A stretch of DNA of 64,000 bases, taken from the NCBI RefSeq assembly GCF_002975205.1, contig NZ_PCOC01000002.1, positions 1,441,001 through 1,505,000 on the forward strand. The letters run 5' to 3'. The stretch comes from Ochrobactrum vermis. Lineage in GTDB: Bacteria; Pseudomonadota; Alphaproteobacteria; Rhizobiales; Rhizobiaceae. Below, piece after piece: positions 46,475 to 55,370 of this stretch (position 1 is the first letter of the stretch; each line of letters begins with the position of its first letter). The notes under the pieces are model-generated. The model was not told the DNA's origin, made no database searches, and saw nothing but the letters and a program-made list of their open reading frames with translations. Position numbers and translations under genes: made by a program.

Positions 46475-47646
46475 CGGATACCGATATCCTTCAGCGCGCC
46501 GTTGAAGTTGGCTTCACATTCCGAATAGCGGTTGATGGCTGCGGGCACATCGATCTTCGAAAGGAAGTCACGCAGGTAAGCCTTCTTCTGCGGCTCGCGG
46601 TTCCAGACGCTGGCATCTATATGTGGAAAGCCGACAAAGCCCAGCATTTCGCGCATGCGATCATCGACCGCGATCATCAGCCCCGGAATACCGGACTGCA
46701 TGCCGATGATCGTGCCATGGAAGCGACGGCTCAGGCCGAAATCCTGACTGGAAATCCAGCTGCGCCATTTGTGCGTATCGAAAAACACCAGTAGCTCGTT
46801 TTTGCGCTGCCATTTATCCATATGCTTGTATTCGACGGGGGCCGTGATGCGGCTTGCCGCCTGATCATAGGCTTCGGAGTGGTCTTCGCCCGCCATGTTC
46901 ATGTTGTAGACGATCACCTCGTCCTGAAGGACATAGCTTGCGACACTGTCCTTTTCGAGCAGCGCATGCGCATCGACAATCGTATCGGCAACGCTGCCCA
47001 GATAGCCGCCGAACGAAATCTTCTGCGCATCTGCAAGGCTTGGATCAGCAAGACGGCTCAGCGAGCGCTTCATCTGATCCGGCGCGTAGTAGAGCGAAGG
47101 ACAGCCTGTCGGACGGACATATTTCATGCCTGCATCTTTCAGGAACTCTTCCGTGAAATGGCCGCGTGTCAGGAAGAAACTCTCCTTGCGGCGCAGAATT
47201 TCAAGGAAGCGGCGCGTGCCTTCCGGCAATTCCGCCTTCAGATTTTCCTTCTTCTGGATGCCAATGCCCATAACCACAATCGGCATGTTCAGCTTTTCAA
47301 AGACGAAGGATTCCGTTGTTGCCGCATAACCGGGACGCAGAAGATTGGCCGATGCGAACAGACACAGATCGAAGCTTTCATTAAGCTTCGCATAGGTATC
47401 CGGCGAGTTGAGGCTATTAGCCAGATGCCAGAACGGAACATAGGTCACGTCGTGGCCGCGCACGGCGTTGGCTGCCCCTTCACCGATGAGATAATTGCCC
47501 GTATTGGCAATTTTCTTGACCTGATCGATCACGTCCTTCTTCGTGCGGATGGGTTCGAAATAGGGGCGATGCTTCACGCTCGCCCCGGAAACGCTTTCGA
47601 CGGTCCGCATCAAATAGGACGGAATGCCGGTGATCATTATGCGCAT
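46471..47646 (-). CDS. polysaccharide pyruvyl transferase family protein (second copy)
   Basis: This is a 391-residue protein of the polysaccharide pyruvyl transferase family, which transfers pyruvate from phosphoenolpyruvate to form ketals on sugars. It begins MRIMITGIPSYLMRTVESVS and contains NTGNYLIGEGAANAVRGHDV, VVMGIGIQKKENLKAELPEG, FFLTRGHFTEEFLKDAG and VRPTGCPSLYYAPDQM, then SRRFHGTIIGMQSGIPGLMI, the family's typical C-terminal His-Gly segment. It is clearly paralogous to the upstream gene (shared TGNYLIGEGA, MGIGIQ, RPxGCPSLY and GIPGLM-like blocks). Two copies may modify two different sugar positions. It lies 45 bases after the first copy. Confidence 0.88.
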   Translation of the reverse strand: MRIMITGIPSYLMRTVESVSGASVKHRPYFEPIRTKKDVIDQVKKIANTGNYLIGEGAANAVRGHDVTYVPFWHLANSLNSPDTYAKLNESFDLCLFASANLLRPGYAATTESFVFEKLNMPIVVMGIGIQKKENLKAELPEGTRRFLEILRRKESFFLTRGHFTEEFLKDAGMKYVRPTGCPSLYYAPDQMKRSLSRLADPSLADAQKISFGGYLGSVADTIVDAHALLEKDSVASYVLQDEVIVYNMNMAGEDHSEAYDQAASRITAPVEYKHMDKWQRKNELLVFFDTHKWRSWISSQDFGLSRRFHGTIIGMQSGIPGLMIAVDDRMREMLGFVGFPHIDASVWNREPQKKAYLRDFLSKIDVPAAINRYSECEANFNGALKDIGIR

Positions 47647-47691
47647 GATGGTCCATCTTCGCTGGAGTTATAAAACGGTTTGGATTGGGAG

Positions 47692-48885
47692 TTATCCAAT
47701 GCCGATTTCTGAAAGCACGCTTCGGAAATTGCGTTCGCGCGCCGAATATTTTTCCACCACGTCGGGGATATTCATTGCGGCGATATGATCGCTTACGAAG
47801 GCACGCCGGTCATTGGCTGCGTTGAGATCGCGAGCATCGATCTTTGGCAGACCGGAGAAATTAAGCATTTCGCGCATACGATCATCGACGGCCACCATCA
47901 GGCTCGGCACTCCAGCCTGCATGGAGATGATATTACCGTGGAAGCGGCGACCGAACGAGAAATCCATGGTCGAGCACCAGGCACGCCATTGATTGGTATC
48001 GAGGAAGGCGTGAACGCTGATCTTCTTCTTGAGATCGCCTGAACCTTTATAGGTCAGCGGGCCAACCAGTTCGCCCGTTGTCGAATCATAGGCGCGGCCA
48101 TTGGCATCCGGCTCAAGCTGCATGTCAAAATGCAAAAGCTCATCCTGCACGACATAGGCCGAGCGTCCGTCATCGGAGCTGAGCGCATTCATGTCGCCGA
48201 TAGTTTCCAGTTCTGCGCCCATGTAGCCGGTAAAGACGGTGCGGCCTTCGCCCACCTTCACATCCGGCAAGCGGTTGATCGCCTTGCGCATATTGTCAGG
48301 GCGGAAATAGAGCGACGGGCAACCGACCGGGCGGACGTAGGAAAAGCCCTGATCGCGAAGATAGCTCGCTGCATTTTCACCGCGGGTGAGGAAATAGTGT
48401 TCACGGCCTTTCAGCACTTCGAGCAATTTCTTCGTGCCCGCAGGCAAACCGTCTTCGCCCTCAATGTCGGGACGGTTCTGGATGCCGATACCGAGCATCA
48501 CCACAGGCATGTCGAGCTTGGACAAAACAAGCGCTTCCGCATCTGCAGACAGGCCCTTGCGCAGAAGATTTGCGCAAGTGAAGACACAGATATCAAACTC
48601 CTTGTTAATCTCTTCGACGCCCGTTCCATTGTTCACGCAATTATAAAGATGCCAGAACGGAATATGCTTGGCTGATGGCAGAAGAGCGGTCATTGCCCCC
48701 TCACCGATCAGATAGTTGCCGGTATTGGAGATGTTCTTCAGCTCCTGGATAAAATTATCCCTGGATTCTGAATCTCGTTGCTTTTCCGAGTAATGAACCT
48801 GCGCCTTGTCCGCACGCTGGATGAGGCGCGTCAAATGGCTCGGAATGCCGGTGACGAGGATTCTTGGATTGGTTGGGCGGCTCAT
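47692..48885 (-). CDS. polysaccharide pyruvyl transferase family protein (first copy)
   Basis: This is a 397-residue paralogue of the next gene. Shared blocks are ILVTGIPSHLTRLIQRADKA, ISNTGNYLIGEGAMTALLPS, MLGIGIQNRPDIEGEDGLPA, YFLTRGENAASYLRDQGF, VRPVGCPSLYFRPDNMRKAI and GRRFHGNIISMQAGVPSLMV. The family transfers pyruvyl (ketal) groups to exopolysaccharide sugars, giving acidic polymers. It is preceded by the large two-domain glycosyltransferase (22-base gap). Similarity along the full length points to tandem duplication followed by divergence. Confidence 0.88.
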   Translation of the reverse strand: MSRPTNPRILVTGIPSHLTRLIQRADKAQVHYSEKQRDSESRDNFIQELKNISNTGNYLIGEGAMTALLPSAKHIPFWHLYNCVNNGTGVEEINKEFDICVFTCANLLRKGLSADAEALVLSKLDMPVVMLGIGIQNRPDIEGEDGLPAGTKKLLEVLKGREHYFLTRGENAASYLRDQGFSYVRPVGCPSLYFRPDNMRKAINRLPDVKVGEGRTVFTGYMGAELETIGDMNALSSDDGRSAYVVQDELLHFDMQLEPDANGRAYDSTTGELVGPLTYKGSGDLKKKISVHAFLDTNQWRAWCSTMDFSFGRRFHGNIISMQAGVPSLMVAVDDRMREMLNFSGLPKIDARDLNAANDRRAFVSDHIAAMNIPDVVEKYSARERNFRSVLSEIGIG

Positions 48886-48906
48886 AGGTCGACCTTTCTG
48901 GTATAA

Positions 48907-51591
48907 TCAGGCAACTGCACGGCCAGGGAGAATGGCAATCGTGCGGACATCGTCTGCAACATCCGGCTGGGACGACCGGGATTTCGGATAGACCGGGCTT
49001 ATTTCATTGGCCCAATCGGTAAATTCGGAGAATGCCGCACTCCAGGTACGGTTCGCTGCGGAAGCGAGAGCGCCTTCTGCGGTGCGCATCAGGGCTTCGC
49101 GATCCTGTGCAAGAATGGTCAGGATGCGCGTCATATCGGCCACAATCTGCGCGTCGTTGCCATTGCGAATGAGAATGCCGTCACGACCATGATTGATCAG
49201 TTCATCAACGGCGCCAACCGCCGTCGCGACCGGCACGCAGCCAAGCTGCTGCGCTTCGGCAATCATCAACGGTGCGCCCTCCCAGCGCGACGGCATCAAC
49301 AGCACATCGGCCCAGGCGAGATGGTTCGCAATATCCCTGCCATCAAAGACGGGAGGAGAAACTTTCACCCCTACATCTTTAAGCCGGGTCATCCACGAAG
49401 CACTTGGATCGTCGGAGAGGATCTCACCACCAATCGCTTGTGCCTCGAATGCGATGCCCTGTTCTTTGAGCTTGACGATGGCGTCATGCAGACGGTCGAT
49501 CCCCTTTTGCCGGTCGAGACGCCCCATATAGAGCATCCGGATCGGCTCGCCTTTGCGGACCTGTTTACGGGCGGCTGTAACCTGTGCACGCAGTTTTGTA
49601 TCGATTGAAAAACTGGCTCCGTTAGGCACAGAGAACACCTTTTCGTACGGTACGCCGAAACTGTGCAGATAGATTTTTAGCTGATCCGAACAGGTGAGAA
49701 AAGCATCATAGGCATGCTCAAAGGCAATCGCCGCATAGGGCTGTCCGGCCTGACGGCGGAAGACCGTTTCGTCCACCACATGCAGATAACAGGCCGTGCG
49801 TGTGCCTTCCGAACGCAGCTTGCCCATCAGTGGGTGTGCTGCCATGACGTGGTTGTTCACGACCAGATCGAAGCCCGAAAGCTGGCCACGCAGAATGCCC
49901 CAGTCAAGCGGGTGATCTTCGGTTATGAAATCCTGACCAAGGAAGCGGTTTGTGTCGCCCCAAGCAGGAATGCCGTCTTTCCAGAAATGCAAATAGTCGA
50001 AGGACTGGTCGAACTCGTCGAGCACATCCATGCGCTCATTGCCGAGAACAAAGAGGTGGGTTTCAAAACCCTGGTTCTTCAACTCGCGCCCGGCTGCATA
50101 AGCAACCTTTTCAGCGCCCCCGAACGAGGCATTGGGAACCAGTACTGCGGCCGTCTTTTTGCGTGCCGAATTATGTGCAAGCGGCAGAACCGGGCCGCCA
50201 CCCATTTCATTGCGCAGAACCTGATACATTTCAGAAAGCGCAGGCAAGCGACGCGGACGCCAAGTCCAGCGCATGGCCGCGCTTTGCTTGAGCGGGCTCG
50301 TAGCGATTGACGTCACCAGATTGAGCATTGACTGCTCAGGCCGCGACAACGCCCGGCGTTGACGTACACGCGGGAACGGGAAGCGTACCTTCATGCGCGC
50401 GGAGGTCGGCCACAATTGCTGGGTGCCAAGCGATGCGAACCAGTCGAGCGCGTCATTTTCGATGATTTCGCGGAGAAGCCGGGTCGAAATAAAGATCAGA
50501 TCGGCATGCGGCTGGCGGGTACCCGACGGCATGATTTCGGTATCGATACGCCGCTCGTCTTCAACGTTGCTCAGTTCCACGAAAATGATGTTGGCCTGTT
50601 CGGCCAGTTTCTCAAGCCGGGACAGGATATTGGGCAGCAATCGCGAACGCGCCAGAAGCTTCAACGTCTCGGTATTGGACGAGGCAAGAAACGGCGGAAA
50701 ATGAAAATTGTCCGGTTCGGAAACGCTGCCCCAGAATGCGCGGATAGCATCATCGAACTTAAGATCGGTCGTGCCAAGGCTGAGGTCGGTGAAAAGGCTG
50801 ACCGTCCCCTCACCTGCGCGGATCACGCCATAGCGTGGACATTCCTCATGCTCGAAGCCAACAAGTGTCGGGCGACGAAACAATGCCGTATGCCGCTTGC
50901 GAAGAAAATTAATCGAGCCGGAACGGTCGCGATTGGCTTCCTTGAAGCGGCTCTCAGCCCGCAGACGATATTCAAAGCCGGTATCATGGCAGGGTGCCCC
51001 AACAAAGCCCGCTTCAATGGCCGAGAGCCAGAACTCCCAGTCTTCAAAGCCATTCTGCCGGTCATCGTCGAAGCGCACACCACTGCGGAAGACGTCCGCT
51101 GAAATCATTGAGCCAGTATCACAGATATTGTCGGTGATGCAGTGGATGAGCCGCGAATACGTATCGCCATAATGCGCACGCCAGTTGACCGAGAACGTGT
51201 CGATATTGGTGTAAACCCAGCCTGCATTGCTTGCCAGAAGCTTGCGATAAAGTGTGTCGATTGTCTGTGGCTGCACGCGGTTATCGGCGTCCACGAAGTA
51301 GACTGCCTTCACCTCCGGCATCTCTTCGAGAATATAGTCGACTGCGCGATTGCGTGCACCGCCGGGGCCGGCATTCTCACCAAAGATGACATGAATATTG
51401 GGATGCGCTGCCGCATAAAGCGTCAGACTGTCAAAGACCTCGCGACGTGGATCACCGTCAACGGAGACGACAATCTGGGTTCGGAACACCGTTTCCGATG
51501 CCAGCACAGTTTCCAGTGCTTCAAGCGCGAGCGCCGCATGACCGTAAAGCGGCATGGCGACGACGATCAAATCCTTGGACCTATCGTACAT
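48907..51591 (-). CDS. two-domain glycosyltransferase (GT2 + GT4)
   Basis: This is an 894-residue cytoplasmic glycosyltransferase with two catalytic parts. The N-terminal GT2 (GT-A) domain (about residues 5-260) has VVAMPLYGHAALALEALETV, the UDP-sugar contact VVSVDGDPRRE, and the DxD-type VYFVDADNRVQPQ. A middle region (about 270-500) is unassigned. The C-terminal GT4 (GT-B) domain (about 500-875) has VLVPNASFGGAEKVAYAAGR, LYMGRLDRQKGIDRLHDAIV, and the E-x7-E region LMPSRWEGAPLMIAEAQQLG. It may add two sugars in succession. The layout recalls the single ExpA23 gene of S. meliloti. It overlaps the upstream gene by 11 bases. Confidence 0.88.
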   Translation of the reverse strand: MYDRSKDLIVVAMPLYGHAALALEALETVLASETVFRTQIVVSVDGDPRREVFDSLTLYAAAHPNIHVIFGENAGPGGARNRAVDYILEEMPEVKAVYFVDADNRVQPQTIDTLYRKLLASNAGWVYTNIDTFSVNWRAHYGDTYSRLIHCITDNICDTGSMISADVFRSGVRFDDDRQNGFEDWEFWLSAIEAGFVGAPCHDTGFEYRLRAESRFKEANRDRSGSINFLRKRHTALFRRPTLVGFEHEECPRYGVIRAGEGTVSLFTDLSLGTTDLKFDDAIRAFWGSVSEPDNFHFPPFLASSNTETLKLLARSRLLPNILSRLEKLAEQANIIFVELSNVEDERRIDTEIMPSGTRQPHADLIFISTRLLREIIENDALDWFASLGTQQLWPTSARMKVRFPFPRVRQRRALSRPEQSMLNLVTSIATSPLKQSAAMRWTWRPRRLPALSEMYQVLRNEMGGGPVLPLAHNSARKKTAAVLVPNASFGGAEKVAYAAGRELKNQGFETHLFVLGNERMDVLDEFDQSFDYLHFWKDGIPAWGDTNRFLGQDFITEDHPLDWGILRGQLSGFDLVVNNHVMAAHPLMGKLRSEGTRTACYLHVVDETVFRRQAGQPYAAIAFEHAYDAFLTCSDQLKIYLHSFGVPYEKVFSVPNGASFSIDTKLRAQVTAARKQVRKGEPIRMLYMGRLDRQKGIDRLHDAIVKLKEQGIAFEAQAIGGEILSDDPSASWMTRLKDVGVKVSPPVFDGRDIANHLAWADVLLMPSRWEGAPLMIAEAQQLGCVPVATAVGAVDELINHGRDGILIRNGNDAQIVADMTRILTILAQDREALMRTAEGALASAANRTWSAAFSEFTDWANEISPVYPKSRSSQPDVADDVRTIAILPGRAVA

Positions 51592-53092
51592 TCGCGGCCT
51601 CTTTGGCTAATTCCTGAACGGGCTGTGCCTCAATGTGCTTGACCAGCCGGAAGTTGAAAACTTTGAGCCAGGAAAAGTCGACAGAATCTGCGGCTGCCTT
51701 ACTCAGGACAACGAGATCCATCGTGCGACCGATCGGCTCTTCAAGCATGAAGTTGATGTCGATGGGGCGATTGGGTGCGACTTCCGACCAACCGCTGAAC
51801 AGCACCTGCTGGCGACGGCGGTCGAGACTGGAAATCGCTTCGATTTCTTCCTTCACATCCGATGCCAGATTGACCAGTAACAGCCCCACCGCGCAGGGCT
51901 GGCCTTCGGGATGATCAATCACGGCCCGTGCAGAAACCCGCACGGTGCCTGGTGCAACCACACGGCGGATCGCCGCCGCAGTGATGCCCTCCTCAAGGGG
52001 GTGGCATCCGATGGCATCCTCATGCTCCAGAAAGCGAACCGTTGGGAAGTCAGGCGTCAGCGGAGTGACGGAAACGTTGGCCACGTTGCGCAACAATTCA
52101 ATCGGCAGACGATAATCATCAACCTTGCGACCATCGATCAGCGAAGTCGGCACGATGGCGTTCGGCAGCGATGCTGGACGCACACCCGGCAGGCCCGTGA
52201 AAATCCGCAGCGCCAGCGGACGCATATCGAGATCGGCATGCGGAATTCGTGCACGCGCTGCATAACGCTCGTTGGCAATCACGTTACCGAGCGACAGTTC
52301 GGGGGGGACGCCGCCTGTTGCAGAGATGCGTAGCCGCAACGTACGATGGCTACCGTCACATGCCTTCGGGAGGGAGAAGAAGTTCCACTCCGAATGCAGC
52401 GCACCGTAAGGCACCAGCCATTCGGCAATTCCTTCACCATTTTCAAGATAGTCCAGCGTCACGATTAACTGGCCGTTGCGATTGGCGGGCAGATCGCGGA
52501 AATGCAGGGCAAAGCCAGAAACGGCGTAACTCGATACCGGGAAAAGCTGTTCGATCTCCGATTCGCGCAGCAGACGCGCAAAGCCTTCGTCCTTCGGATC
52601 AACCAGAGGGGCATGGCTGAAGATCTCCGTCGAAGAATCCCAGTTGCGAGCATGAAATGCATCCTCGATTGCCCGGTAATTCTCGAACATCGTTTCGCGT
52701 TCGCGACGCAGCATGGCAAGCTCGGTATGAACCTTGCTGACATGGCCGACGAGACGATCAAGACTGCTCTCAAGCAACTGCGTAACCAGCAACGGCACAG
52801 TTTCTGGCGTCGCATCATCGATCCGCACAACAGGAAGTTCTGGAATGGTGCTTAGACGATAAACCTGCTGCAGAATCGTCTGCAGCTCGTTTTCGCCTTC
52901 TTGCGAAGCGGCAACCGCGATGAGCGGAAATGTATTCGCCAGACGAAGGCGTTTGCCATCTCCTTCGACAAAGGTGGTCAGCTCGCCCAGAGACGTCGCT
53001 TCCAGCGCTTCACGATCACGCATCGAAGCAATGGCATATCGGCGGGATTTCCGCGCCGAGATCGCAGGAAGTGGTGTGCTCAACATAATCAT
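51581..53092 (-). CDS. protein of unknown function heading the polysaccharide operon
   Basis: This is a 503-residue protein without signal peptide or membrane helix. I do not recognise a catalytic domain. The N-terminal third is helical with a likely coiled coil near residues 115-150 (LDRLVGHVSKVHTELAMLRR). The middle part (about 185-275) looks like a beta-sandwich, with FALHFRDLPANRNGQLIVTL and WLVPYGALHSEWNFFSLPKA. The last part (about 380-500) has repeated strands and the motif VDFSWLKVFNFRLVKHIEAQ. It is the first gene of the six-gene operon and lies 128 bp downstream of the 13-bp palindrome; in S. meliloti the corresponding position is expA1. A structural, scaffolding or polymer-handling role is possible but unproven. 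Confidence 0.7.
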   Translation of the reverse strand: MIMLSTPLPAISARKSRRYAIASMRDREALEATSLGELTTFVEGDGKRLRLANTFPLIAVAASQEGENELQTILQQVYRLSTIPELPVVRIDDATPETVPLLVTQLLESSLDRLVGHVSKVHTELAMLRRERETMFENYRAIEDAFHARNWDSSTEIFSHAPLVDPKDEGFARLLRESEIEQLFPVSSYAVSGFALHFRDLPANRNGQLIVTLDYLENGEGIAEWLVPYGALHSEWNFFSLPKACDGSHRTLRLRISATGGVPPELSLGNVIANERYAARARIPHADLDMRPLALRIFTGLPGVRPASLPNAIVPTSLIDGRKVDDYRLPIELLRNVANVSVTPLTPDFPTVRFLEHEDAIGCHPLEEGITAAAIRRVVAPGTVRVSARAVIDHPEGQPCAVGLLLVNLASDVKEEIEAISSLDRRRQQVLFSGWSEVAPNRPIDINFMLEEPIGRTMDLVVLSKAAADSVDFSWLKVFNFRLVKHIEAQPVQELAKEAANVR

Positions 53093-53143
53093 CCATTGTG
53101 TGATAGCCGACTTGGGAGTCTCGGCCTGCGCCTACAATGAGAA

Positions 53144-53160
53144 AATACAGATCATGTATT
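53144..53160. promoter_or_regulatory. small inverted repeat near the polysaccharide operon start
   Basis: AATACA-N5-TGTATT is a perfect 6-bp dyad about 52 bp upstream of the first gene. On the minus strand a TTGACA overlaps its upstream flank, so it may lie between the -35 and -10 elements. Confidence 0.35.
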
Positions 53161-53220
53161 GTCAACAGACATATAGCATCAACTATATGATAATATTACG
53201 AATATTTGGAATGGTTTTAA

Positions 53221-53233
53221 TTCAAATTTTGAA
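53221..53233. promoter_or_regulatory. MarR-regulon palindrome, site A
   Basis: TTCAAATTTTGAA, identical to sites B (55198-55210) and C (58692-58704), lies in the 243-bp gap upstream of the six-gene polysaccharide operon. It is a probable binding site of the MarR regulator encoded at 54602-55171. Confidence 0.68.
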
Positions 53234-53335
53234 ACAATGTTCGTATATATTGTATCTACAGCGTAAACACGCAGAAATACGGTATTTTATATTTCATTAT
53301 CGGCCTTTCCATGCCCGATTGTCGCCACATACTGA

Positions 53336-54556
53336 TTATCGCCCGGTCAATACTGCATCGATCAAGGTTTTTTGCTGCTGTAAACAATCCGACAACCTGA
53401 ACCGATTTTCGACAGTCCGGCGCGCCGCAGCCCGCATCTGAAGACACGCATCAGGGTCACGCAGGACGTTCATGATCACTTCCGCCAACACGTCCTTATC
53501 GAAAAACGGCACAAGCAGGCCGTTCTGCCCCGAGCGGATCACTTCCCGTACGGGCGGCGTATCCGAACCGATGATAAGCGCGCCGCAAGCCATCGCTTCC
53601 ACAACTGACCAGGACAAGACGAACGGGTAGGTCAGATAGATATGCGCGGTCGATATCTGATAGAGCTTGCGCAACTGGGCATGCGGAATTGTGCCTGGAA
53701 ATACGATACGATCCGGCGGCAGATCCAAATTCTTGACGAGATGCTCGCGCCAGGAGCCGCCGCCCGGCGGCGGCGTTCCATAGCTGACGCCATCGCCGCC
53801 GACAAAAACGAAAATCGCATCATCGTTCTGCCGAATGACCTTGGCGGCGGCTTCCAACGCTTGCGGAAATCCACGATATGGCTCGAGATCGCGGGCAACA
53901 AATGTAATGACACGCGATTCCCCTGCTTTCAACGTCCGTCCATCCGGCAATTGAATCGTTGCATGGCGATCAGGATAGAAGAGTTTTGTATCAACCCCTT
54001 CGTGCACCACGGCAATGCGATTCTGCACGGAACGCGGGTAGAGGCTTTTCTGCCAATGCGTCGGGCTAAACCCGCCATCGATTCCCTCAAGGGTAACGAG
54101 CTGCGCCATGTTGCGCAGGCGCAGGCGCTTGCGGGTCTCGATGTCCGGCTTGTCACCGGGAGCAAAACCCACATCCGCGCCATTGGCGCGGTAGAAAAAC
54201 TCGCAGTAACCAAGAGCGGCAGCTGAGGGCAGCACGTCCTTGACGAACATCATGCTGCCCCAACCTATATGACCGACAACGATATCGGGCGCTTGACCGT
54301 GATGGGCCATGGATTCCAGGGTTTCGGCCACACGGTACCCGATCCTCGTATGATGATCGGGCACTTCAAGATATCTGGCCATCGCACCGCCGGTGCGAGG
54401 ACCAGATTCTACTCTGTGACGGATGACGCGGACCGCTGGGAGGCGACGGTCCACTGTCTCGCAAATCAGGCTTACATCATGTCCGCTGGTAGCCAGATCC
54501 TCGGCTAACGCAGCGAACTGGCCAAAACCACGCCGGTGCACAAATGCTATACGCAT
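53336..54556 (-). CDS. GT4-family glycosyltransferase (ExpC-position)
   Basis: This cytoplasmic GT-B glycosyltransferase has 406 aa. The N-terminal domain begins RIAFVHRRGFGQFAALAEDL and the linker region has VVHEGVDTKLFYPDRHATI. The nucleotide-sugar domain has VITFVARDLEPYRGFPQALE, then VFPGTIPHAQLRKLYQISTA and the E-x7-E-like segment SWSVVEAMACGALIIGSDTP. It lies 45 bases downstream of the MarR gene on the same strand, so it is probably cotranscribed with it. In the S. meliloti galactoglucan cluster a glycosyltransferase gene (expC) holds the matching place next to expG. Donor sugar is unknown. Confidence 0.86.
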   Translation of the reverse strand: MRIAFVHRRGFGQFAALAEDLATSGHDVSLICETVDRRLPAVRVIRHRVESGPRTGGAMARYLEVPDHHTRIGYRVAETLESMAHHGQAPDIVVGHIGWGSMMFVKDVLPSAAALGYCEFFYRANGADVGFAPGDKPDIETRKRLRLRNMAQLVTLEGIDGGFSPTHWQKSLYPRSVQNRIAVVHEGVDTKLFYPDRHATIQLPDGRTLKAGESRVITFVARDLEPYRGFPQALEAAAKVIRQNDDAIFVFVGGDGVSYGTPPPGGGSWREHLVKNLDLPPDRIVFPGTIPHAQLRKLYQISTAHIYLTYPFVLSWSVVEAMACGALIIGSDTPPVREVIRSGQNGLLVPFFDKDVLAEVIMNVLRDPDACLQMRAAARRTVENRFRLSDCLQQQKTLIDAVLTGR

Positions 54557-54601
54557 GTTACAAAACGTGCTCGGCTGGTGACCGATAATCGTCGCAACGC
54601 A

Positions 54602-55171
54602 TCAAATGCCAAATCGTGCGGCATTACCCCACACGAGTTCGAGTCTGTGCAACGTCTGATAGGCAATCTCAAGATTTCTGAGATCGTCGTCGTCTCGAGT
54701 GAGGATATGATTGTAGGCCCGGCTTGCATTCCGCAAGCTTGCACACAGCCGTTCACCCTTGTCCGTCAGACGGATACGTGCGGATCGTTTGTCCCTCTGC
54801 GAGGCGACGCGATCAACATACCCACCATCGGTAAGCTGTTTAAGATAATAGGAAATGTTGGAACCGACGTAATGTCCGCGATCCAGTAATTCACCCACAG
54901 TGAGTTCGACATCGCCGATAGCCATCAGAACCAAGGTCTGGGCCGGACCGATATCCTCCACGCCTAACTTCGTCAGCTCGGTTTTCAGCAAGCTCACAAA
55001 GCGGCGGTTCACTCGTTCTATCATCCGGGCCAGTTCGAAATGCGTGATAACGACTGTATGGACCGGATGTCTGCGTTCCTGTTTTTCGGCGGTAACTTCA
55101 GGAAAATCAACGGCAGTAAAGCCATCGACTGATGTTTCGACTTCCACTCCCTCGTGTAGAAGTTTTTGCAT
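54602..55171 (-). CDS. MarR-family regulator of exopolysaccharide genes (ExpG/WggR-like)
   Basis: This DNA-binding regulator of 189 aa has a MarR winged-helix core (about residues 60-150): LGVEDIGPAQTLVLMAIGDV, VGELLDRGHYVGSNISYYLK (recognition helix), and the wing VASQRDKRSARIRLTDKGER. About 45 residues precede the core, and a helical C-terminal tail follows. In S. meliloti the MarR protein ExpG (WggR) binds upstream of expA1, expG-expD1 and expE1 and activates them. Here identical palindromes occur in just those three positions, including 27 bp upstream of this gene, which suggests autoregulation. The ATG at 55171 follows GGAGAG. Orthology is inferred from layout. Confidence 0.86.
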   Translation of the reverse strand: MQKLLHEGVEVETSVDGFTAVDFPEVTAEKQERRHPVHTVVITHFELARMIERVNRRFVSLLKTELTKLGVEDIGPAQTLVLMAIGDVELTVGELLDRGHYVGSNISYYLKQLTDGGYVDRVASQRDKRSARIRLTDKGERLCASLRNASRAYNHILTRDDDDLRNLEIAYQTLHRLELVWGNAARFGI

Positions 55172-55197
55172 CTTTTGCTCTCCATTTTCAATTTTAC

Positions 55198-55210
55198 TTC
55201 AAATTTTGAA
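55198..55210. promoter_or_regulatory. MarR-regulon palindrome, site B
   Basis: TTCAAATTTTGAA lies in the divergent region between the marR gene and the type I secretion genes, 27 bp from the marR start and 160 bp from the ABC start. The bases after it (GAAATTT) resemble those after site C (GCAATTT). Confidence 0.7.
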
Positions 55211-55370
55211 GAAATTTGCAGTTATATTTTCTTTGCTCCTTTCGCATTTCCCCGCCGTAAGAACCTTTATTCTGTCACATTCTCTGCAGTATTACTTTAC
55301 TGAACTTGAGAAGTAGCACACAGTTTTTAGGGATATCCGCCACCTGTGACCATACCAAGGCAGATAGCGT

